From contig WIXG01000018.1 of assembly GCA_009869945.1 (NCBI GenBank), positions 124,001 to 188,000 of the forward strand: a DNA stretch of 64,000 nucleotides, written 5' to 3'. Shown here piece by piece: positions 1-13,300 of the stretch. The position numbers were made by a program, and so were the translations under genes. The first letter of the stretch is position 1, and the number at the start of each line of letters is the position of its first letter. The notes beneath the pieces were generated by a model. It did not search any database and was not told where the DNA came from. It was given only the letters and a program-made list of their open reading frames with translations. The stretch is from Mesaphorura yosii (lineage: Eukaryota > Arthropoda > Collembola > Poduromorpha > Tullbergiidae).

Positions 1-3000
1 CCAACATGATGGAAGCGAGTCTTCTTCCGACATTATCCCAATGATTGCGTGGAACGCGCAAGCCAACTTCATGTTCGAAGTCAAGTTCCAAGTGCTCGTA
101 ATCGGAATAAATAATCATGCACCCATGCCTGATAAATCAAGCTCGCAGATTCTGCACGTTGTGCTGGGTGAGACCAGGAAGATTACAAAGTTCATGCTAA
201 ATTACGTCGACCAAGACTGGGACAGCGATCCAAAGCTCATCAGGTACAACCTGGTCATGACACCAATGAACAAAGCGCACGCAGCCTGGGTGAAGAATGG
301 CGAATTTCTAGGCAACGTGTATGATGCATCTGTCTCACTGAAACGACCCATTTACACTTGGACGCAAGCGGATATTAATGAAGAAAAATTGGTCTTCATT
401 CACGAGGGCACGCAGACTCACGGTTTTGTGAGCTTCTGGGTTACCGACACTAAGTTTACTGTGAATGGTAAGTATCATTGTCATTAGTGTTACAAGTAAA
501 TGGTTTGGAGGTTGAGATGAGATAATACGCACGCATACCCTTCAAAGCTCGCATCAATGCTAACGATTTGCGTACGCTGCGTTCCAGCTTCCGAACTCAA
601 GCAAAGAAAGCTTCGGCTCTGTTTGTGCCGGTGCCGATAGTAAATATTTATTTAATTGACGTAGACACTAGACCCAGAGAGAACATGGAATAACAAAACA
701 AGAACCGATTTGACATGCAGAAGGTTGTTTTTATTTGTGGGTATGTGTGTTTATTTAGATCTTGTCTTGCTCAGCTTAACGAGAACGGCAACGGTGCGTA
801 GTGCTTGGATTCCACGTTCAGGATAAGCAGTTCGTTTCCAAAGGCAAACCTTTAAGATTTCGACTGAAGAGCTTCTTTCACATCCACCTTTCATCCAAAT
901 TAACTTCTCTTCAATTCATATTCTTTCATTCATTCGTCTTCCTCTCTACTTTAATAGATTATTATTGCGCCGTGCGAAGTACGGGCGGAAAAATGTCACT
1001 TCGCTTTGCATATAGATTAAACTCGAAGATAATTTGTTGTCTTACGTTTGAGTTGGAGGTCTTCCTTTTCCTTCATTTTCTTATATCCTCGTTCGCCTTC
1101 CTCAATGCATCTCCTCTCATCAAAAGTTCTGCCCGTCAATGTCTCGTAGTCTCAGCTTCTACTTATAAACAGAAAACCAATTAAGGAATTTCATTTGTAA
1201 AGGCAGTCAGGTGGAATGTAAGTTGTTTCAACAAGGGGAGGAAAGACGAACGACTCGGCAGCTTATTTTTGTCCTGTGTACTTGCATTCTAATTGTTCTG
1301 CCTCCATTAGCTTGGCTTTGAAGATCGGAGGCAATGAGTGTCTTCTTATTTGGTGTTCTTTCATCTTCGAATCAGACTGAGCAACCTTTCTATCTCATTC
1401 TCTGCCTCATCTCAACACAAAGTCAAACAAATGACAAATCCTCTACTGCGGCATGCCTGTAGAGAAAATCGAACAGACGTTAAATGCTTAATAATGTCAC
1501 TCCTTAACTTTTAAAGGTACTTTGGAAATCAGTGCAAGTTCGCCGTGGGTGCACATTGTCAACACGACGACACTTGCTGCAAAACAAGGATCGATACAGC
1601 AACTTACGGGTGAAAGTCTCCGGGTGGATACGAATATGGACGTGGATCAGCACAATATAGTCATTCGGATCGTAGGCGGGCCACAGCATGGCATCATTAG
1701 GGTAACTTCATTTTGCCTTTACCCGGTCTCCTGTCTTTCTTTATCTGCTCTCTTTTTTCACTCTTGCTCTCGCCACTTTCAACTTTCACTTCCTCGTTCT
1801 TGCGCTCAGGCTCAGTTTTCGAATTACGAAGGCGAAGGAAGCGGGCGCAAGTGTGGACGCATTTTGTTCCATACAATAACTTTTGTGCGCATTATTTGTA
1901 CCTTTTATATTCTGATCTCATAATAACAATTTCGCTTTATTATCTTAAATCTAATTCAATGTTCCCGCACAGCACGCGTCTGCCTTCTATCAATTCTTAT
2001 GCAAATTAGATTCGAAATTAACTATGTGGAAATGCAAAGGAACCCATAAAGGCGAATAATCTGTTCGCATGCCTTTTTAATGTCAAATCGTGCCGTAAAA
2101 TAAACTCCGGCATTTTTGAGGCAGACTGTCTGGGGCCAAATCACGAGGAAAATATTTATTTCGAGTGTAATGCACTTCGCTTGATTTTTATTTGGTTAAC
2201 AGGCCGGTGGAAAGGCAACTCAAAACTTTACTCTGGGCGATCTGAAGAGTGGATTCGTCTTTTACGAGAACATTCACTCCACCGACGACCCGAAAGATTA
2301 TTTCCAGTTCAAAGCCCTAATCGGGAATAACATTGAGTCGAATGTGCACGAATTCGACATTTCCATCTACCCGGAGGCGTATTGGGCTCCACTAACCGTA
2401 AGTTTGTAAATAGTGAAATGGTTACTAAATCGCATGAATGTATTCTTCAATCTTCTAACATCGACTGGTAACACAAAATATGTACCTCGCTGATTTTTCT
2501 TTTGCCTTTTGCGTAGGTTGCCGCGAACGAAAGCGTCCTCGTGAACGAGAACAGTTCCGCAATTATTTCTGTGAAAAATGTTCTCGTTATGAATCCTCAT
2601 ATTCCTTCGAATCACATCGTTTATACACTGACACGGCTGCCTCGTCACGGCTATCTCGCGATTGATCCTAAACACACACAAGGTACGAATGCATGCTAAT
2701 CCGTTTTTCAACTTTTCGAGTCGAGTCCATCTGAGTGGAAGATCCACCTAATTAGTAAGAGAGACTAACGAATTCAAATTTCGTTTTAAATTCTGACTAA
2801 CGAAGATGAAGCCGACGCGTACATCACAATGTGGGATCAAACAATAATCAACGAAGGAAGGCTCCGCTACGTGCAGTCTGAACCCAACAGGACGGTAGAC
2901 TCCATGAATTTTGATGTCACGAACGGAGTGCAAACACTGCACGACTTGAGGATTGATTTCGTCGCAATTCCCTCAACGCTGCTGTTGGCATCGTTTAACG

Positions 3001-6000
3001 TTGAAGTTGGCGAAGGTATGTCAGGTTTGGCATAATAATGCGTAAACAGAATACAGGCGCGTCTTGCATTCGAGTGCCACATGCAAAATAAGACTGATTT
3101 TACTCTGAACTTCACTTGCTTTTCAGGGAGCACTACAATTTTAAACATATCTCATCTGCATTCTGCTCAAAATTACTTTGCCGACAAGCTGGGTGATGTG
3201 CGAGTTGTTAATGGTCCGAAGCATGGCAAGTTGAGCATGATTTCCGAACCACTCGTTCCGGTGAGAGTGTTCTCATACAATGCGTTACAAGATGGCAAAA
3301 TCGTTTACTATCACGATGGAAGTGAGACTCTCCACGACCAGTTTACAATAATCGTGCAAACCATCGATCTCGATACGACTGGGAAAGTCGCTGCCAGTGA
3401 GAGAACTGCGAAAAGCAACATGGCGAATATTCGCACTAGCCAGCCATTCACAATGTACATTGACGTGATCCCGTCTAATGATCAAGTTCCAAAAGTTATG
3501 AACAACACCGGAACATGGGTTTGGTTGGGTTCACAGATTACAATCTCTAGTAAAGAGTTGGGTAAGTACAGTTATTTACAAACTTGTAATTGATAATTAT
3601 AATGTCCCATTCTTGCAAATTACAAATTGCGGCATAGACGTATACATCACATTGCATATTAATGCTTACAGCTGCCACCGATGAAGACTCGGACGGAAAT
3701 CATTTGATCTTTTATATCGTGGACACGATTGGAGGACATCTAGCATTGCCAACCCTGCCAGCAATCCCGCTCATGAATTTTACACAAGATATGATTAATA
3801 ATGCGAGCATAATCTTTGTCCATAAAGGTATTCCGAGTTTCCCCCATTTCAGACTTCACAACATTGACAGAACAGTTACCGCGAGTTAATCGCTGATTCT
3901 CGTTGCAGGAGAAAGTCTGAACCCAGCCTCTTTCGAGTTTGAGGTTTCTGACGGACTGAACGAGGCAAGCAAGGAAACCTTCAGAATCACCATTAGAAAG
4001 CCTGAGTTAATTATGTACGAGGGTCGCGTCCCACTTGCCGTCTTTCCCTTCACCCAGTCACTGATTCAGCCTGAGAATTTGTTGGTGAGAAGCAACGACG
4101 GTCGTGAAATCATATTTCAGGTGAGACACTCTGAGCTTCATAAATTCAAGATTTCTCACCACTTTCATTAGCTGCAATATAAATGTAGCATTTGCTTTTC
4201 AAATCTCTGAATTTATTCAGTTTTATTATTGAAGACAGGTTTAGTTCCTTGTAATTGCTTGTAATGTACGATAATCATGATAGGAACTGTTTTTGAGGTT
4301 TAGACGAAGAGTCGCCCCATCGCAGCACGATGGGCGATGCACGAGAATAGTATGCCATAATTTTGGGAGTCATTCGGCATAAATGGGAAAGTTGTGTGCG
4401 ATTGCATCTAACTAATGAGGTGGAGAGAATAAAATTGCTCGATGCCATACAACTTGGAACCAGACAGGCTTTGCGAAAGTCATTCCCCTCTTCGCTCTTC
4501 CAAAAATAACTTTCCTTTTGAGAGTTATCAGTTGGAATTGGAACTCGGTGCATCGCGCTTGAGAAATGCTTCCTGCCCTTCGTGGACTTCTGTCATTGAA
4601 CAGCTACGAATTGTATGTCTCATGCGATTGTATGTTTCGCAGGTCACGAGCGGCCCAGTCATCGGGCAGTTTCTGAGTGAGCATCTCGAAAACATCTTCA
4701 TGCCAGCCTCCACGTTCACCCAGACAGACATCAACAACGGCAAAATATTTTATCAGCACGTGAAGCCATTTCATGGCCAAATAGGCAATGATTTCGTTCG
4801 ACTAACGGCGTCATCAAAGTAAGTACAATGACTCTTCACTGTGCACGAATCCGCAATGTTTATATCTCCATTAAGCTGGTTTTTCTAGCTTTATAAACTC
4901 TTCTGTGCCATTTTTCGTCGTGCGTATATTCGAGCTCTTGACTTTTGTGTTGCTTTGCAAAATCAATGAAACAAAATTCTAGTCACTTACGGGCATGCAC
5001 GAGATGTTGTTTATCTGTTCAGCTTTGTTCCCCTTACCACAGTTTCACAGTATAAAATAATATATGGCGTCATATACCTGTCATTCAGCCGTTCTACGAT
5101 CTATTCAAATCCCATCTGTGTTTCTATGCAACGTTCCATTGAATACTTTAATGGTCCACATTCGTCATAATATAAACCAAAACACTAGCATTCCAGCTAC
5201 TTCAGGACGTGAATGGATTTTTGTCGATGCGCTGCGCTGCATACTTTCGGATGCAAGATACAAAAATAGAACGTTCACTTTCGGTACAATGCTCCTGCTG
5301 GGAATTCTATTATCTTTATGAAATAGGTACACAGATCCGCTGTACAATGTGACACTGGATGTGAGCGTGTCTGCAACTGGAGCGGCGCTTGGCGGGCTGC
5401 AAAGGTACATTACCGTCCAGCCATTACTCTTGAAGGAAGGATCACAAGTGGTCATCACAAACCACAACGTCAATTTAACAGCAGTCATTGATTTCATCAG
5501 TACTCACCAACGAGGTAAGCTAGCCGACTGGCGATGCTAATGGATTGCGCAGAATGAGAGGGGACAAAAGGTAGCCGAGAATGGCGAATATCATTTCTCA
5601 CAAATAAAAGATTAGGCACTTTACCGGCGCCGTATTTCATTTGATGTCCTTTTCCGGGTTCAGTATCGCTCAGCATCAAAATACACAATCTGCAGTCTGC
5701 AACTTTCACCCGCAAGAAGTTAAGGAAAGAGCAGAATGAGGTACCAACCCGCAAAATGCGAATTTGAACATCTAAGATTCGTGATGGTAGTTTGCACACT
5801 GTGCCAAGCCATGAGCGGCACATACCGAGTAGTCACATGAAAATATGGTTTGTTGTCTGAGGCTGCGGATGACGATGACGATGATTGAAGTACTTGTAGA
5901 TTGTAGACTGTAGACTTAAACACATCGTTTCTGTAAATTGAGTCTCATGCATACGCACCACGTGCCACACGATACGACAAGAGCGAACGTAATGTTCGTC

Positions 6001-9000
6001 CATCATCGAAGAAAGCAGAGGGACGAGCAAGTACATGGCAAATGCAAGGACAACATTATGGCAAGATATGATACAGGAGGCGAAAGTAGTTTAAGAGGAT
6101 ACGCATTCCGCTTCCATCAGACCACGACACGGTGCAGGAAACGGGAAGGGGAAAGGAAAGGAGTTATACATTATGTAAATGGATCATCGAAGAAAATTCA
6201 ACCGAATTTAAAGTACGACGATGAATTTGAGTGAACGGTGAAGTGAAGCTGCTCTGCGCAGCCACTCGCGACATGATAGTCTGACGCTGGATGCAATAAT
6301 ATTGTGCTCAAGACGCCAAGACACGGCGGCCGCGGTGGCTAAACTTACTCAAAATCTTCTTATTAGACTGCCTCACGCGCAAAAAGAAAGGAGAAAGAAA
6401 GACGCGTGATGCGGGCATCAGACAAGCAAGGTAGTGGAATCGAGAAGATGACGTGATGTGTTATGACGTGAAGATATTAGATGCAAAGAATGAAAGTGAA
6501 ACGACGAGTCATCCTCATCCTTCCCGACAACGTGAAATATCACGTTCAGGCGTTCACGTATTCACACTTGCAGTGAATAACCAACGCACAAAGTGAGGTT
6601 GTCACTGCGGCGTGGCGTGTGCGAGCAGCACAAAGAACTAGAACCGAATCTTCATGCGACATACACTCTTTTCTTCTCATCGGCTGCCTGGCTTAGGATT
6701 GTATTTCTGGAATGGAAATGCATTTTTATTTTATAATAAAAAGAAGTGAGAAAGGAAAAATGAAAGGGTAAGTAAGATCAGAGGCACGCCATGCCGCAGT
6801 GCCAACCACAGGATTAAGGAAAAGGTAAATCCTTTTCTTTCTCAAGCAGTCACACGGCACTGGCACTGCCGCAAATCTCTCCTTCGCCACGCCATTGCCA
6901 TTGTTGTTCTTACGTACTTCATCTTGAAGTAATCATATTCATTCGTTTAAATACAATTCGTATTCGTGTGCCTTTCTCACACATTCCAACGGTGCGGCTT
7001 CTACTTTCGAATCTTTGAATGTGGTGCGGTGCGACGTGCGATGCCGCACTCGTAAAATGCGAGCGCATTATAATTAAATCGAAATGCAAGCACACACAGC
7101 AAAAAAATAATAGGAACTCGTAGAGACTCCGCTCGAGCAAGCATTTCTTTCTTAGTGCATCACGTACAGTGCATCAAGAGAACTAGTTTATCCTGCCTCT
7201 CAGGAAAAAAATGCCTAAGCTAAATCTGCGGACGACTTACTTAGCAGCCCTGCATTAAGAAACAGAAAATTTATATGCAGTATTCACATGAAAGTGTGGA
7301 ATTGTATGAACTGTGTCCCTGTTAGCATTTCGAGCCTGCTCCCAAACGCTAAATTAAAATCTCATTGCGTCTAGACTCGGGACAATGGATTCTAACCTAA
7401 AAATTCGCTCCTAAAGCAACCGGAATGCAACACCAAAAGAATTCAATTCTCATTCGTATAGCATGCGAGTACGTGAGTATATTAATACTTTTGTCGCATC
7501 ACAGGAAACTTGTGGCGGAACGGAATGCTGTCCTTGCGGTTGGTCTTGTCCGAAGTGCCGAAGCACGGGTGGCTGGTGAATAGTGCGGATGGACACCGGT
7601 TGCAGTATAATGACGAGATCTCCCTGCAACTTTTGTCCCGACAATCAATCAAGTATTTTCATGACGATTCAGAGACTGTGGAAGATGACATCGGGCTCTC
7701 CCTCCGACTCTTCACAAATGACACTATCACTTCCAGTTGGCTACTCAATTTGACACTGCCAGTCACAATCATTCCTGTTAACGATTTGCCATTTCAAATC
7801 GCGCTCCCAAAGGGAAACATCGCTTCGGTTGTGCAGGTTCGACAATTAACAATGATGTCCTTGTAATGATTAGTCATTAGACCTGGTAATCAGTTTGACA
7901 GAAGTGATTAACCTTGCTCTTGTCTCTCAACTTTTTACGCGTAATAGGAACATTGGAGGAAACTAAATCGCAACGATTTGCTGACGTCGGATCCTGACAC
8001 TCCGCCATCGCAGATTGTTTACGAAGTGCTGAAGCTGTCTCATGGTCGATTGGTGTTGGTGCCCATGATGAATGCATCCACACAGCCATCGATAGCATTC
8101 TTTGCCAATTCACCAAGCGATGATCTTCAGGATACGGAGTTCTTGAAGGAGTTGTCAAGCATTTCCAGATTCACGCAGGTACGGTCATGAGAGCTTTTAT
8201 TTTTCTGACTTCCGTATATCCTGCTCTGCTACCGCATCAAGCAGGAGGTAAAGATAAATAGAGACGTCATGCGATGCCGTTGCACGCTTTATTTGTCTGT
8301 TCCCACACGTGGTCTAGAATCTAGACAATCAGTTTTTGAGTAAATGTGTAACATATGGCTCACTTTCTCCAATTTTTGTTGGAAATCAATTTCAGGCCGA
8401 TGTTGATGCTGAGTTAGTGATTTTTTATCATTCTGGCCTCGTCTCACCCGTGCTCATCAGTCTCCGTGTAGGCGACGGTCAATTCCCAGCCTCACCGATC
8501 ACACTGACAATACCGGTGCAGCCATTAACACTGCAAGCGTCGCAGAGTCAAGCCAATCCTCTGCGAATTCAGCAGGGAAACAGCGTCGTTGCTCTGTCAG
8601 TAATGAATCTTCCTGTTGTGACAAACGGTCATTTGATTCACCTTATCTACAACATCACACGACTGCCGCTCCACGGGAGACTGTTTCTGAAAGATGGAAT
8701 TTCCAACTCGTTTTCTCCGTCATCGCCAGCTTTCTCCACTTCGAACGCCGGCAAGACAGCGGTTACATTCAACCACTCTGAACTGATGCGAGGAGAAATT
8801 GCTTACGTGCAAACTGATTTGTCGGTCGCTAATGACTCGTTCGAAGTTAGTGCGTACTTTAATTTAGATACGACCAGCGAAAGCACTCTGAAACAGGTCT
8901 CCACGTCGTGGTTAGTTAATATCGTGTCTGTTCCGCTGCTCAAAAGAGTCAAAGAAGTGAGGTCCTTTGTGAAAGGCTTTGCGGTTGGCGGAATTATTGC

Positions 9001-10351
9001 ACCTGATGAAACCGAGTTCTCGGCGACGGTCGGAGTTCACACGACGCTGACTCTCGCAGTTCTCGACGCTTCGCCCTTGGCTGTGATCACAGGAGCGAAC
9101 CCAATCTTTGAAATTTTACTACCGCCTAAATTTGGCCATATTTTCAAGATACCTTCTCACACGAACCAGAATTCTTTTACGTTCACACAATTCAAAAATG
9201 ACAATGCACGATATCGAAGAGCTTTTACATCACAAAACACTCTGGCTCGAGTCACTTCGCGTTTTTCACACGAGGACATACGACGCGGGTTCATAATTTA
9301 TGCACCAGCGCCTGAAATGATATCTAACGATCTGCTTCCGATTCGTTTAACACCCAACACCCGCACTTCGTTCTCGTCGTCCATGGCCGATGAATTTGTC
9401 TTCAAGGTGATTGCGCCTGGTGTTCAGCCAGCGTTGGCAATTGCCAAATTCAATATACGCTTGCATGGTGGCACACGATATTACGATGATAAGACGCATA
9501 ATCAAATCATTTCTGATGGTTCAACGGATCCAGCAACGAAGAACTTAGCAAATGGTGACAACTCGCTCAGAGAACTCATCGTCGCCTCAAAAGAGTCCCT
9601 CATCACATTTGGCGTAATTATTATTGGAGTCGTAACACTTTCAACGTTCATCATCGTTGGTATTCGATGCACCTGTTCCAAGGATGGAAATAATCGAACT
9701 CAACAGCAGCAAGCGAATAATCAAACGAGTACCGACAGAAATATGAAGTGCAATGGTGGCATCGGGATCATCGATGCGTACACGCCGTCCAGAACCTGCA
9801 GCCATTTGGAACAGGCTTGCCAGTCCGACTCAGAGTGCAGCAGTCATCTGCATTCTCATGGCGCTCATGCGGGGGCAGTTCTTAGGCCACTGCTAGTGTC
9901 AACTCTGTCACCTCGCCTCCGAAATAAAGTCGGGAACAATTCCAGGACGGCATCCGACTCGGGTTCATGGACCAGCTCAGGCCTGCGAAATGATATCCCG
10001 ACACCATCGATGCCGCAGTGCCGCGTAACTCCACTTTGCAACCCGCTGTGCGATGGCAGTTCGCTTGGAAGTGATCCCAGTGGGAACATGGCGACGTGTC
10101 CGCTTTTACCTCCAGCACCGCTCTGTGATACTTTCTCTCCACATGAAGACGTCGAAGTACCCGAGCCGTACGGATTTACATACGGTTCATTAAATAACAC
10201 GCTCCCTCAGCCCATTTCGATCGATGTGACTGAAATGCGAAATCAATCAACAGAGACAGTCCCCTTCACCGATTTTCAGTACCCGACAAACTCAGGCAAC
10301 AGTGGAACGCTAAGGCGAAGTACGATTCAGCAAAACCAGTATTGGGTGTGA
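1..10351 (+). CDS. CSPG4: Chondroitin sulfate proteoglycan 4 (NG2) homolog, 3' part, 13 exons
   Basis: Type I membrane proteoglycan of the CSPG4/NG2 family (Drosophila kon-tiki/perdido), acting in adhesion and signalling at the cell surface. Exons read: <1-467, 1517-1701, 2203-2397, 2517-2682, 2806-3015, 3127-3561, 3672-3827, 3909-4120, 4643-4818, 5327-5514, 7505-7836, 7948-8178, 8396-10351; all junctions have GT-AG borders and keep frame. The ectodomain shows about ten CSPG repeats, recognisable by an FTQxDINxGxIxYxHxG-like element and by 'YYHDGSET' (exon 3127-3561) and 'YFHDDSET' (exon 7505-7836). The last exon carries a transmembrane helix (about 9600-9665, TFGVIIIGVVTLSTFIIVGI) and a cytoplasmic tail of about 220 residues with several cysteines, ending in QYWV, the PDZ ligand of vertebrate NG2. 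The N-terminal laminin-G-like domains must lie left of the window. Identification is firm; exact exon ends are my reading. Confidence 0.93.
5515..7504 (+). other. Large intron of the CSPG4 gene
   Basis: A 1990 bp intron, the longest in the visible part of the gene. It starts with gtaagc after the exon ending at 5514 and ends with cacag before 7505. Short open frames inside it show no family features and I see no repeat or RNA gene in it. The other CSPG4 introns over 300 bp (468-1516, 1702-2202, 4121-4642, 4819-5326) also hold nothing recognisable. Confidence 0.8.
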
Positions 10352-13300
10352 TAATTAAAATTGGCTGACCGGTGTGTTGTGAACTACAATCATATTAAAC
10401 ATTAGCGAGTCTTGCACGCATAAATTGTACATTTACTTGTTGATAATCTCCTAACGCAAACAGTGCCTTACTCTTAATCTGCATGAGTAAGGTGTTGTGG
10501 TACGGCGTCGTGGATTCATGGCGTACAATCTGTAAATACCAGACTTTTCCACATCATCGTCCAGATCCAGTTTAGTTTTGAAGACACTACATCAAATCAG
10601 GCGAAGGATACATATGCGGCAGTTTTCAAGGGAGCGAATTGGCTGGAAGTGTAGTATGTTTGGACTCCTTGATGGTACAAAGAATTTCTGCCTTCGCCCA
10701 TGACGCCGACGATACAACCACTTTATGAGGTAAAGAGCCTTGTTAATTGATAACTGAACTTTCCAGATAAGCATAGGCTTTTTTTATTGCAATATTTGTT
10801 ACGAGCGTGCAATGATATTTAGTACACATGAGTGGTGTAATATAAATATAAATTAGGGTAGTATAAGTCAATTTAATGACTAAAAGTTTTTTTTATGGCC
10901 CACGAGATCATTAACACTCTTAAATACCAGTAATGTAGAAGAGACGCTAAAATAATTTGAAACTCTTCAGTCGTCCTGTAAGCACCGTTGCACATTGCGC
11001 GCCGAAATCGCTCTTGGCATACGTTTTGTACAGCTCATCTTGTCCGGGCACTGGCACTCTTCTTTTTCTCTTCATTTCCGGAGTTCGTGCCGTATGTTGC
11101 CTAAGTGCTTGTGACCAAACATCAAGCTCTCGTTTTACGAGCGTGTATGTGCAGATAACGAAGCATAAAAACGGACGCGAATGAACTTCTGCGCACGACT
11201 CGCGAGCAGTGAGCGTCTTCGTGTCATTACGCACAAAAGGGGAACGATGAGAAGAGCGGAGCGGTGCATGTTTACATTTTTCGATTATCCTTTTAGAGGC
11301 TAAAGTTTGTCGGGAAACTCCAAAGCAAATCAGTTGCCAAATTCTATTTATGGAAGTACAAGCACAACAAGGCAAAAGAATTTCAAAACTCAATAGGTTA
11401 AACTTAAGTTTGGTTCGTGCATGTAGCAAATGTTATCGTAATGTACCAACTTCGATAAGTTTATGCGGAGTACATGAATTATACACACTGCACGAAAACA
11501 GAAGCCCGGCTGCAGTTCCTTTCTCCGAGAACCAAGTTGAGAGTTAATATTGCACCATGCAGGCGATTATTCAGGCTATTCAGTTGCATGTTTACGTTTT
11601 GAAGTGTATTTGGCTTCGGTGCCAAAAAATTGGTTTTCAACTTGACATGCGGTTCGGAAGTATTTATTTGTATCTATCCTGGGATTTTCTTTTTTAAATT
11701 TAAATCTCTGAAAGCTTTTTTACTACACGCACGTCTTGCAATAATAAGGCTCCGGCTGCTCGACTGCCGCTTCCTTCGTCTAAACTTCAAAACATTTCTC
11801 TTCTCTCCAAGTAGCTCCAAGTTGTACTTTCCTCTCCAGACCTTATCTTTATATAAACCTGTCCAAATGTTGCATTGCAAGCGTATCGTTCGGTGCGTGG
11901 ATGTTTACTGTCATGTTCTGTATTATTAGCTTGTGCTATCTGCTCCTGCCAACGTATGCTTTATGCCTAATTCAATACAGTCTTGCAAAAACCAAGCACA
12001 AGGTTTTGTGCTAATTTCCATAAGCGGTACAACTTTTTAATCTCCATTTCCGCACTATTGCCTGCATAATTTCAATTTTTCACTCGACGAGTGATTCTTA
12101 TTAGCACATCTTCAGTGTGCTCTTCGATCTGAGATGCAAAAGATTAAACTTTCCCGTATGGCATACGGCATGCGACTCAACTGACTAGAGCTTTCTTCTA
12201 AATATTTCATTCCTTCGTTAACTCGTAACCCTCCGTGTTCACTCACGATTCCGAGAGACGTTGTTTGGATTCTGTCGTCAGACTATTGTTCTCTGCTATT
12301 GCCATATTTTGTTGTCTTTCCTCGCAACACACATCTCGAATACTACTAACTATTACTCTGGAACTTGGATTCACAGGGCCTTCTCAGGAATTTCTTACGC
12401 ATCATATTGATTTTTGTCACTGTACAACTTCCAAGACGGGAATCAATTGCTTGTATCTCCTCTCGATTCTTACCGCTCTTATTGCTACACAAGATGCGTC
12501 TAACAGGCCAACTGCTCCGTTGCTCCGTCCGTCCGTTGCCTTTGCACTAATTCATTCATGAATCTAACTAATGAACTTGAAATCTCTGCTTTCGAAAGTG
12601 TCCTAAAAGTTAAGAAATGTATTCTTCTCCATATCTTCTCTTCTGCCTGTCTTGCTAAGATTTTCATGTGTCGCTGAGTTCTCCGCTCGATAGACACTTA
12701 GCTATAACCAAAAATGAATTATGGCTTAAGGGAATGTAAAATCTATTAATAAGCTGGGGCGATCCCCTTCCTTTATTTGCCGGACGAGCAGTTATACTAC
12801 CTTTTGAATCGGTGCGGTAGTACTTTTATTTATGGAAGTTTAGCCACACAGAATAAATAATTCAATGCTTCGAAGACGTTCTGCATTCTGCAATTTGTCA
12901 TTCTTTAGATCATTTCGACAGGGAGTTCAGAATTTATAGCGGGTTGGTGGTTTCACCTTTCGAAAAGGAATTTATCTCGTTTCTGAACTAAACGCAAAGC
13001 TTTTCGGCGTAAACGATTATTAATTATAAAGTCATGACATGCGCAATTAGTTTCTGCCAAATTCTACCACGTATTTTTTTGAATTGTGTCAATGGTTTGG
13101 TGGTTGATGTTGCAAGGGAAAATGTAGTTTTACTCACTGGGAATTGTTATGCGAATCCTAATCGCCTTTTCACAAAACTCGGCTCCAATTCGAAGTCCTC
13201 TTTGAAGTTCATAAAAAGAATTTACGACATTTTGTTGACAGAAATTGTGCTCTAGGTAAACTCACCACAATTTAAGTTGATAAAACCGGAAATTAAACGT

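Noticed and set aside
8312-8326. Short inverted repeat gtctagaatctagac in a CSPG4 intron
   Set aside because: Seven-base arms are expected by chance in a window of this size.
10947-11429. 160-codon minus-strand open frame
   Set aside because: No recognisable domain, signal or splice partner; composition looks like chance in a long spacer.
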